Source: Bacteroidales bacterium
GTDB taxonomy: Bacteria; Bacteroidota; Bacteroidia; Bacteroidales; JALTDM01
Assembly (NCBI GenBank): GCA_027074135.1
Contig: JALTDM010000250.1
Span: 1 to 6,454, forward strand
Length of the DNA: 6,454 nt
Direction: 5' to 3'
Below are positions 1 to 6,121 of the stretch, piece after piece (positions within the stretch are counted from its first letter, which is position 1; each line of letters opens with the position of its first letter). Position numbers and translations under genes: made by a program. The notes under the pieces were generated by a model that was not told the DNA's origin, made no database searches, and was given only the letters and a program-made list of their open reading frames with translations.

Positions 1-156
1 CACCTTAAACAAAATAAATAATCTGTGAGTAATTGCAAATGTGCTATTTGTGTGGTGGGTTTGTTCAGTAAGTTTCTTTAAATATTGTTCTGTTGTTTCG
101 TTTTTTTGCATTACCCCCAACGACTTTATAATTGCAACATTGCGTTTATAATCCAT
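1..156 (-). CDS. Unidentified protein, N-terminal part, cut by window edge
   Basis: From an ATG at 156-154 the minus-strand frame stays open for 52 codons to the window edge, so only an N-terminal fragment is visible. It begins MDYKRNVAIIKSLGV and is rich in Lys, Thr and Asn, with no signal peptide, membrane segment or motif that I recognise. The start lies only 3 bp beyond the stop codon of the tyrosine recombinase, which suggests a shared transcript and perhaps translational coupling. A second possible start is the ATG at 111-109 (codon 16), preceded by a G-rich GGGGGTA that could pair weakly with 16S rRNA. The fragment is short enough that an open frame by chance is possible in AT-rich DNA. 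The tight spacing to the recombinase is the main reason to call it a gene. Confidence 0.45.
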   Translation of the reverse strand, partial: MDYKRNVAIIKSLGVMQKNETTEQYLKKLTEQTHHTNSTFAITHRLFILFKV

Positions 157-159
157 TAG

Positions 160-1293
160 TTATTTGTTTTCTAAATTATTATCATCCACATTATTAGACT
201 CTAAAATCTCGTCTAAAGGACTTTTTATATTTGCAAGAGATTTTTTGCTGACATAAGTGTAAATCTCGGTTGTTTTGCTGCTGCTGTGTCCAAGTAAAGT
301 CTGTATGTAACGCAAATCAACACCTTTTTCCAAAAGGTGGGTTGCAAAACTGTGTCTAAAGGTATGACTGCTTACATTTTGACGGATACCGGCAGCTTTG
401 CATGATTTTTTGATAAACTGGTTAACACTACTGCGGCTGTATCTTTTTCTATTAGGGCCTTCAAACAGCCAATAGTTAGGTTTATATATAGCAAGGTACT
501 TTTTCAAAACTATCTTAAGTTTTTCTGACAAAATAGTAATTCTGTCCTTTTTTCCTTTTCCTCCCCTTACAAAAATAATATTTTTTTCAAAACTAACATC
601 GGGAATTCGCAAATTTAATAATTCACCAACACGTAAACCTGAAGAATAAAGCATTGCTATTATTGTTTTGTGTTTGAGATTATGTGTGTGTCGCAAAATG
701 CTAATAACCTGTTGCTCACTTAATATTTTTGGTAACTGTTTTCCTTTTCGCGGACGTTCTATGTAATAAGTTTTTCTTTCTCCGCCTTTTACCTTTTCAT
801 AATAAAATTTTATAGCATTTATGGCTTGATTTTGTGTGCTGACAGAAACTTTTCGTTTGCTTACCAGATAGTCTTGGTACTTACGAATATCATCTTCCGT
901 AATTTCGTCCGGTGATTTATCGGCATAAAACTGAAGAAAGTTTTTAAACAGACTGCAATAAGTTTTAATTGTGTTTTCACTGTATCTTTTCCTTACCAGC
1001 AATGCTTTGTATTCAGGCGGTATTTCTATTTTTTTGAGTTTATTAGCGGTATTGACATTTGTATTTTTCAATGCAGTAATGTCTATATAAGCTTTATCTT
1101 TAAAAAAATTGAAAATACGTTTTAAATTCTCTTTAGTATCATCAATGTACCAAGCCTTATTTGTGGCACTCCATCTACACCCCATAGCTTTTGCCTGCCT
1201 AATTAATTCAGGATCATAATTGAAGTGTAACATTAACACAGGCTTATTGTGATGTTTTTTTCTGGTAATATGAACTATTTTATTATTCTTCAC
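160..1293 (-). CDS. Tyrosine recombinase / phage-type integrase
   Basis: A complete 377-residue site-specific recombinase that should cut and rejoin DNA through a 3'-phosphotyrosine link. Residues about 18-65 form an extra N-terminal region (centred on CRWSATNKAWYI) of a kind I recall from Bacteroidota integrases; it probably contacts DNA. Residues about 93-167 are the SAM-like core-binding domain. The catalytic domain is about 187-350, with the full set: Arg221 (SSGLRVGELL), Lys246 (GGKGKKDR), His310 and Arg313 (HTFRHSFATHLL), His336 (LLGHSS) and nucleophile Tyr345 (EIYTYV). XerC/XerD are about 300 residues; the excess here is the N-terminal region and an acidic, Asn-rich tail after SPLDEIL. 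The catalytic domain resembles integron integrases, but I do not see their extra insert before the HxxR box. The ATG start is preceded by GTAAAGAG with almost no spacer, so the ribosome site is unusual or unused. The gene lies beyond the terminator of the surface gene, so it needs its own promoter. Target site and role (element integrase, invertase or orphan) are unknown. Confidence 0.93.
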   Translation of the reverse strand: MKNNKIVHITRKKHHNKPVLMLHFNYDPELIRQAKAMGCRWSATNKAWYIDDTKENLKRIFNFFKDKAYIDITALKNTNVNTANKLKKIEIPPEYKALLVRKRYSENTIKTYCSLFKNFLQFYADKSPDEITEDDIRKYQDYLVSKRKVSVSTQNQAINAIKFYYEKVKGGERKTYYIERPRKGKQLPKILSEQQVISILRHTHNLKHKTIIAMLYSSGLRVGELLNLRIPDVSFEKNIIFVRGGKGKKDRITILSEKLKIVLKKYLAIYKPNYWLFEGPNRKRYSRSSVNQFIKKSCKAAGIRQNVSSHTFRHSFATHLLEKGVDLRYIQTLLGHSSSKTTEIYTYVSKKSLANIKSPLDEILESNNVDDNNLENK

Positions 1294-1346
1294 TCTTTAC
1301 GAAAAAAACTTTAGTCAGCTAAATTAAGTCAATTTTGCAAATAAAA

Positions 1347-1367
1347 AAAATCAGGATGATTGATTTT
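1347..1367. repeat. Short inverted repeat upstream of recombinase
   Basis: AAAATCA (1347-1353) and TGATTTT (1361-1367) are perfect 7-bp inverted arms around a 7-bp spacer, 54 bp upstream of the recombinase start. The position would suit an operator or a recombinase binding site. The arms are AT-rich and this spacing can arise by chance in such DNA, so the call is weak. I see no convincing Bacteroidota promoter (TTTG with TAnnTTTG) in the gap; the nearest is TTTATTTG on the minus strand at 1345-1338, which lacks a clear -33 partner. Confidence 0.25.
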
Positions 1368-1404
1368 AATTATTTACATTTATACTTTATTGTGATTTAT
1401 GATA

Positions 1405-1446
1405 AAAATAAAAAGGCTGCCTTTCTCAGACAGCCCTTTTTATTTT
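1405..1446 (-). terminator. Rho-independent terminator of the surface-protein gene
   Basis: On the minus strand the transcript reads AAAATAAAAAGGGCTG, a loop region, then CAGCCTTTTTATTTT. The GC core pairs 1415-1419 with 1431-1435, continues after a one-base bulge at 1436 into A/T pairs (1405-1414 with 1437-1446), and ends in a T-rich tract. It begins 8 bp after the stop codon of the surface-protein gene, the expected place. The near-symmetry would let it work in both directions, but no plus-strand gene is present to use it. It separates the surface gene from the recombinase, so the two are probably transcribed independently. Confidence 0.85.
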
Positions 1447-1454
1447 AGTTATCT

Positions 1455-4400
1455 TTATTTGACAACTACCGTTCCTCTAAGTGGTTCTTTCCCATTATGT
1501 AAATCAATTATGTAAAGGAATACCGTTAAATGAGCAGCTTTTTTACCATTTTCGGTTCCGTCCCATTGGTTGTTTCTGTCTGCATATTCAATTCCTTTAC
1601 CGTCAAAATGGTAAATTCTGTTTCCCCACCTGTTAAACAACTCGATAGTTACATTGTCGTAATATTCAATACCTTGAATATCCCAAGTGTCATTTGCACC
1701 GTCACCATTAGGTGTAATCACGGTTGGTACAATCAAACAACTGTTTTCAGCTTTTTTAATTGTTATTTCCACATCCTTCTGACAATCATTACTATCCAAT
1801 ACGGTTAATGTATATGTTCCCGGAGTTAATCCTGCTACATAATTCGTATCAAGCGGATTGCCGTTAAACATATAGATATAAGGTGGTGTTCCTCCTGTTA
1901 TTGAATCTATTGTGAATGACGCGTTCGGATTTTCTATGCATTCAGGCTGATGAATAGTAGTGTAAACAGACAATTCATTTGGTTGAGGTACGTAAATTTC
2001 TTCTGTTAATGAGCACAAATTAGCATCGGTTACAGTCAAATAATAAGTTCCACTTTGCAAACTGTCTATAGCAGGAATCATATCTCCTGTGCTCCAATTG
2101 TAAACATACGGCTGGGTACCACCACCTACCACAACAACTATGCGTCCATCATTGCCTGAGTTACATTTTGGAGCTGTAACATATACACTGTCAACAAGTT
2201 CATTTGGTTGGGTTATGGTTATATCTGACATGCTTGTACAGGAATTAATGTCTGAAACTGTTACTGAATATGTTCCGGCAGCCAGTCCTGATAATGACAA
2301 CGAAGTATCACCTGTATTCCAGTTTACGCTATATGGTGGTTGGCCCCCCGTTATTGAAATGGTTACAGAGCCGTTAGTGTCTCCATAACAAGTTACATCG
2401 TGTTGATCTGTTACGGAAATTGTAGCACCGTTTACATCAGATAAATTTATTGTTGTATCACTACTGCAACCAAAATAATCAGTCACTGTTACAGAATAGA
2501 TTCCCGAAGGGATATTATCTATGGCATTTGTAGTTGCTCCTGTGCTCCATTCGTAGCTGTACGGAGAAACCGCATTACCTCCGTATGCTTCAAGTCGTCC
2601 GTCTGATAATCCGCAGTGAGGTTGTTCTTCTACAATATAAATATCAGGAATTCTGTGGAAAACTAATGATATTTGGTCTGTAGCACCATCACATGGACCT
2701 GCAGGATCATTTGTTGTTGCGGTTATTACAATTGTTGAATTAAAGTCTGAGTTTGCCGGAATGTAATATGTTACAGTATCTGTAAGTGATGTAAATGATC
2801 CGTTTCCTGTAGATGACCAAGTCACAGATGTTGCACTTCCACTCAGATGTGCTGTTAATTGAATCGGGTCTCCTCCACATACGGTTGTGTCATTCCCTAT
2901 ATCAACATGAGGTGCTTCAAAAATTGTAATAGTATCTTGATCTTCTGCTGCTGAGCATCCTCCGGAGGCTTCTATATAATTTGTTATAACATATGTGCCT
3001 GCAGGAGTGTTTGCAAGCTCTATTTCTCCAGTACTTGTGCTTACAAAAGCAACACCTGAAGGATAAGACGAGAATGTACCCCCACTACCATTATTTTCAT
3101 ATACCGGTAACGGATTTGTAGCTGCTTGACAATATTCATCACTATCATAGTGGAAATCGGCAGAAAATCCTGTAGTGATTGTAATGTCCATTGAGTAAGA
3201 ATTCGGACATAATCCTGCAGTGGTATATGTAACCGTATAAGTACCGACATTGCTATTTTGAGGATTTATTTCACCAGTGGATGAGTTTATGTCTAAACCT
3301 GAAGGTGATACTGTAAATGTACCGCCAGGTGTATTTATTTGATCGGGCTGTACAGTAGAGCCTGTTTGACAGAATGTTCCTGTCGGATAAGAGAAAAATG
3401 CATTATCTGGAGGTAATAAATTTATCTTTATTGTATCGCTTTCCGGTGCACAAGGTGAATTCGAACTTACTGATGTTAAAATCAAAATCACGGTACCGTC
3501 ATTCAAATCTTGTGTACCAAAGTGATAATATGTATCTAACTGATTTGCATCATTGAATGAACCATCTCCTTGAGTTGTCCATACTCCCTGGTTTGCAGAA
3601 CCGGACACTATACCATGTAATTGGATACTGTCATTATACGCACAAACCATAGTATCATTTCCGGCAAATACGTATGGTTCATCAACAACTTCTGTTGTTT
3701 TAGAATAAGTACTTGAACAAGAACCTCCGTTTTGAACACCTGTTACTCTTACATCATCTATATTCCAACCCGAATATGTAATACTTCCGTCAGAATGAGT
3801 TCTCCATCTTATTTGAACATTGCTTTGTCCATCAGCATAAGCTGACATATTTATACTTTGGAATGTCCATTCGTCATCTTGAGGATATCCGGTCCACAAA
3901 GTATGCCATGTATTTCCTCCATCTGTGGTTATTTCTACTATTGCTCCATCATAATTGTTTTCTACATTACAATACCTCCAAAAATTGAGAGTAGCATTCC
4001 TAATGTTTGAACAATCAAAAGAGGGTGACAACAACCATTCTTGTGAATTGTTATAATATCCTCCAATACCGGAACCATCACCATCACTTAATCCTTCTCC
4101 ATAAACGTTATTGTCTGTGTTGTTCGATGAATGATCCATAACGGGATCCGGATTTGAAAGTGAGGAAGAACCATTTCCTCCATGTGGATTCCCCCATTCC
4201 CAAGAGTCTCCATTGGTTCCCCCGTGAGTCCAACCTGATTGTGGAGCAGGATCAAAATCATCTTCAAATACTGTTACTACATCATAATTATAGGTATAAG
4301 TAATTATATGTTGCCCTAATCCAGCTGTAGAAGGATCAAATGTATTTCCGGATATTCCGTCTCCAGTGAATGTTCCAGAAGGATCATAGTTGCCGTTAAG

Positions 4401-6089
4401 TGTAACGGAATTACCATTTATACAATAGGAAGAATCAAGTCCTGTGAAGTTTGCATTTGCAGCATCAACAAAAACAGTTACATCAGCGGTAGAACCGGAA
4501 CAGAAAGAATTACCACCGGTTACCGTTGCGGTATATGTAGTTGTATGATGAGGTGACACATAAATAGTCATATTATTTTCTTGACCAACAAGACTTGGAT
4601 CGTATGGATTCGATGTCCAAGTTACTGAATTTCCCCCACTAGCTGTTAATGTTACAACATCGCCTTCACACATTGTTTGATCTTCTCCGGCACTTGCAAC
4701 AACAACTCCAGAGTTTGTTGGCACTGCAAAATAATATTGGCAATCATCTCCGCCCCATCCGTCTATCATAATCTTGTAAGCATGCCCGGGAGTCAATCCT
4801 TCAGCCCTAATACGTCCATCTGCTTGTTTATTAGGACTCCAGCAATTTGAAACAGGAACAAAAGTATTGCAATCACTATCGTAAATTTGTATCTGGATAC
4901 CATGTATTCTATTGTAAGGAGCTATTCCTGTACAATTTTCAGTCCAAACATCAATAAGTGCAACAGTAGAGTCTGCAATAAATGTAAGCCATGAATTATT
5001 GTCTATAGTGCCACAAAAAGGACCACCGTTGTTAGTGTTCAACTCTGTGTGATCTGCAGTATATGCATCACTTGTATTACCACAATACCCATTTAGATTA
5101 CATAGAGGAGTAGCAGATTCGCAATTATCTGCTGCTGTATCATTTTGGGAACAACTGGGCGGATAACAGTTTTCCGGACATTCCAGTTCCATTTTCCACC
5201 CGTCATCTGTAGTTGCTCCATCTGAATAAAATTCAAAAGTTAAACATCCACTTAATCCGTAATATGCTGTTCCATTATCATCAAGTGTCGATGAAACATC
5301 AAAATCTGCTGAAGTGTCGTTCAAAATAGCAAGCAAGTTTCCGGAAGCATCGACACCATCATAAATAAGTAAGTAATCGTAATCTGCTTCAAGATCATAA
5401 TAATCTATGACAGCTCTTATACAACTACTATCACCTGAGCATATCGTTTTTATCCAATTTTCATTGTTTGAATAGTTGCCGTTTTCTCCTCCAGAATCAT
5501 AAAAAAGTGCACTACAAGTATAATCTGTTGATAATCTTTGTACTGATGTTACTTTTACAAGGTCAATACAAACTCCGTATCCATAATAAGCAATACCTTC
5601 AAATGCAATTTGATATGTGGAGGAAGGATTGGGCAACCCAAGAGTGGTTTTTTTCCAACTGGCTTGATTATTATCGAAGGTTGCTAAATAATGCCATTGA
5701 TCTGATGGTGATGTTCTGTAATAAACTTTTAATGTGTCTTGGTCAGAGTTCCACATTTCGTGTGCACGGTAAAAAGTAAGGGTGTAATCTGCAGCGCCAC
5801 TTAAATCAATTTGTGGTGTAATTAATCTCGAAACACTACCGTCGTTAGCATGGTCTGTAATGTAAAAAGCGGCATTATAACTTCCGTAAGCTGCGGCAGA
5901 TGGGTGTCCGTTACTCCCCCCCCCTTGGAATTGCCAGTCTATGTTACCTACAACATGTTGAATTGTCCATCCGGAAGGAATGTTCCCATTGTTTTCAAAG
6001 CTTTCGGAAAAAACTACTGTTTGAGCTTTTAAACTTAAAATATTGATTAAAAAAAATATAACCACAAAAATTCCAAGAATTTTTTTCAT
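1455..6089 (-). CDS. Large modular T9SS-secreted surface protein with SprB repeats
   Basis: About 1544 residues, probably a surface adhesin or binding protein; I see no catalytic motif. Numbered from the ATG at 6089: Sec signal peptide 1-22 (MKK, hydrophobic core, cut after LKA); MAM-like (choice-of-anchor J type) domain about 27-181; CUB-like domain about 192-304 (YDYLLIYDG, CLTFEFYSDG); a Cys-rich region about 319-461 containing CESATPLCNLNGYCG, a type frequent in Bacteroidota secreted proteins; Ig-like module 465-542; another Ig-like module starting at 546, interrupted at about 604-787 by a second MAM-like domain (motif SGWNIDDV) and resuming to 805; four Ig-like modules 806-1146; four SprB-type repeats 1148-1451; and a gliding-motility-type C-terminal domain 1452-1544 (TPNGDGANDTWDI, LFNRWGNRIY, WDGTENGK), which directs T9SS export. 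The frame extends 9 codons further to a TTG at 6116, but only the ATG puts MKK directly before the signal peptide. A run of nine G lies in codons 56-58. A 32-bp gap separates it from the upstream gene. Confidence 0.93.
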   Translation of the reverse strand: MKKILGIFVVIFFLINILSLKAQTVVFSESFENNGNIPSGWTIQHVVGNIDWQFQGGGSNGHPSAAAYGSYNAAFYITDHANDGSVSRLITPQIDLSGAADYTLTFYRAHEMWNSDQDTLKVYYRTSPSDQWHYLATFDNNQASWKKTTLGLPNPSSTYQIAFEGIAYYGYGVCIDLVKVTSVQRLSTDYTCSALFYDSGGENGNYSNNENWIKTICSGDSSCIRAVIDYYDLEADYDYLLIYDGVDASGNLLAILNDTSADFDVSSTLDDNGTAYYGLSGCLTFEFYSDGATTDDGWKMELECPENCYPPSCSQNDTAADNCESATPLCNLNGYCGNTSDAYTADHTELNTNNGGPFCGTIDNNSWLTFIADSTVALIDVWTENCTGIAPYNRIHGIQIQIYDSDCNTFVPVSNCWSPNKQADGRIRAEGLTPGHAYKIMIDGWGGDDCQYYFAVPTNSGVVVASAGEDQTMCEGDVVTLTASGGNSVTWTSNPYDPSLVGQENNMTIYVSPHHTTTYTATVTGGNSFCSGSTADVTVFVDAANANFTGLDSSYCINGNSVTLNGNYDPSGTFTGDGISGNTFDPSTAGLGQHIITYTYNYDVVTVFEDDFDPAPQSGWTHGGTNGDSWEWGNPHGGNGSSSLSNPDPVMDHSSNNTDNNVYGEGLSDGDGSGIGGYYNNSQEWLLSPSFDCSNIRNATLNFWRYCNVENNYDGAIVEITTDGGNTWHTLWTGYPQDDEWTFQSINMSAYADGQSNVQIRWRTHSDGSITYSGWNIDDVRVTGVQNGGSCSSTYSKTTEVVDEPYVFAGNDTMVCAYNDSIQLHGIVSGSANQGVWTTQGDGSFNDANQLDTYYHFGTQDLNDGTVILILTSVSSNSPCAPESDTIKINLLPPDNAFFSYPTGTFCQTGSTVQPDQINTPGGTFTVSPSGLDINSSTGEINPQNSNVGTYTVTYTTAGLCPNSYSMDITITTGFSADFHYDSDEYCQAATNPLPVYENNGSGGTFSSYPSGVAFVSTSTGEIELANTPAGTYVITNYIEASGGCSAAEDQDTITIFEAPHVDIGNDTTVCGGDPIQLTAHLSGSATSVTWSSTGNGSFTSLTDTVTYYIPANSDFNSTIVITATTNDPAGPCDGATDQISLVFHRIPDIYIVEEQPHCGLSDGRLEAYGGNAVSPYSYEWSTGATTNAIDNIPSGIYSVTVTDYFGCSSDTTINLSDVNGATISVTDQHDVTCYGDTNGSVTISITGGQPPYSVNWNTGDTSLSLSGLAAGTYSVTVSDINSCTSMSDITITQPNELVDSVYVTAPKCNSGNDGRIVVVVGGGTQPYVYNWSTGDMIPAIDSLQSGTYYLTVTDANLCSLTEEIYVPQPNELSVYTTIHQPECIENPNASFTIDSITGGTPPYIYMFNGNPLDTNYVAGLTPGTYTLTVLDSNDCQKDVEITIKKAENSCLIVPTVITPNGDGANDTWDIQGIEYYDNVTIELFNRWGNRIYHFDGKGIEYADRNNQWDGTENGKKAAHLTVFLYIIDLHNGKEPLRGTVVVK
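1458..1736 (-). other. Gliding-motility-type (type B) T9SS C-terminal sorting domain
   Basis: Residues 1452-1544 of the surface protein. The diagnostic pieces are in order: VPTVITPNGDGANDTWDI, VTIELFNRWGNRIYH, NQWDGTENGK, FLYIIDL and a final RGTVVVK. In characterised flavobacteria, domains of this family send proteins through T9SS, often together with SprF-like partners for the type B class. The family's usual P-x-G-T-Y stretch after WDG is replaced by HLTVF, a modest departure that leaves the surrounding strands intact. Confidence 0.9.
1737..2648 (-). repeat. Four tandem SprB-type repeats
   Basis: Four diverged units of 71-80 residues at 2648-2436, 2435-2202, 2201-1977 and 1976-1737. Each follows the plan Cys, a D/N-G turn, a GG-x-x-PY-x-Y segment (WSTG or WNTG in the first three), then G-x-Y-x-(V/L)-TV-(T/S/L)-D and a second Cys. 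The units differ enough at the DNA level that easy recombination between them is unlikely. This repeat type is named after SprB, the mobile gliding adhesin of Flavobacterium johnsoniae, but it occurs in many T9SS cargo proteins and does not by itself show gliding. The fourth unit lacks the W-S-T-G turn (IYMFNGN instead) and is the most diverged. Confidence 0.85.
3729..4280 (-). other. Second MAM-like domain, nested in an Ig-like module
   Basis: Residues about 604-787 of the surface protein. It starts VFEDDFDPAPQSGWT, contains a Gly/Asp/Asn-rich stretch (around EGLSDGDGSGIGGYY), then EWLLSPSFDCS, VEITTDGGNTWHTL and NVQIRWRTHSDGS, and closes with SGWNIDDVRVTG. The closing motif is typical of MAM-like jelly-roll domains in bacterial secreted proteins. 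Such domains commonly mediate protein or glycan contacts; the ligand is unknown. The boundaries are my estimate. Confidence 0.7.
5178..5516 (-). other. CUB-like domain
   Basis: Residues about 192-304 of the surface protein. It opens CSALFYDSGGENGNYSNNEN, has an internal Cys pair (TICSGDSSC), then LEADYDYLLIYDG and a closing CLTFEFYSDGATTDDGWKM with a final Cys. The order of Cys residues, the YDG turn and the F-x-F-x-S-D-G strand match the CUB fold known from extracellular animal proteins and also seen in Bacteroidota secreted proteins. Acidic residues near the YDG turn (Asp/Glu) are of the kind that bind calcium in some CUB domains; that is inference. Confidence 0.75.
5916..5924 (-). repeat. 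Poly-G tract (nine G on the coding strand), possible phase-variation site
   Basis: Nine consecutive C on the plus strand, read as GGG GGG GGG (Gly56-Gly58) in the surface gene about 165 bp after its start. It is the longest G/C homopolymer in a very AT-rich window; the next is six. A change to ten G puts a TAA two codons after the tract; a change to eight G gives a stop about 31 codons after it. As present, the gene is in frame (on). Confidence 0.6.
6024..6089 (-). other. Sec signal peptide of the surface protein
   Basis: Residues 1-22: MKK, a long hydrophobic core (ILGIFVVIFFLINIL) and a small-residue cleavage site after SLKA, before QTVVFS. There is no lipobox Cys, so this is a signal peptidase I substrate rather than a lipoprotein. 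The position of this peptide decides the start codon: ATG at 6089 rather than the upstream TTG at 6116. Confidence 0.85.
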
Positions 6090-6121
6090 AACAAAAAAGT
6101 ATTTTTTAATTTTCAAAAAAA

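Noticed and set aside
30..55. Short inverted repeat CAAAT / ATTTG near the left edge, considered as a recombination core site
   Set aside because: Arms are only 5 bp and AT-rich, no second copy is visible in the window, and it falls inside the open frame downstream of the recombinase.
1338..1367. Hairpin upstream of the recombinase considered as a second terminator or an attenuator
   Set aside because: On the minus strand it does end in a T run, but the stem has only two G/C pairs and would be very weak; a strong terminator already lies just upstream.
1458..1560. Possible frameshift in the C-terminal domain, because the usual P-x-G-T-Y stretch reads HLTVF
   Set aside because: Motifs on both sides (WDGTENGK before, FLYIIDL and the final GTVVVK after) are in one frame with normal spacing, so a diverged stretch is the simpler explanation.
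1530..1808. Plus-strand open frame of 92 codons
   Set aside because: It lies wholly antisense to the SprB and C-terminal sorting domains, which have clear family motifs; composition of the real gene explains the open frame.
2344..2349. C6 run within the second SprB repeat as another slippage site
   Set aside because: Six is too short for frequent slippage and it encodes the conserved GG of the repeat, so codon choice explains it.
3041..3250. Second minus-strand frame of 69 codons inside the surface gene
   Set aside because: It overlaps the Ig-like modules in another frame; the modules on both sides remain intact in the main frame, so it is neither a gene nor a sign of frameshift.
5468..5779. 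Plus-strand open frame of 103 codons
   Set aside because: It is antisense to the MAM-like and CUB-like domains, has no recognisable motif and no leader, and is a shadow frame.
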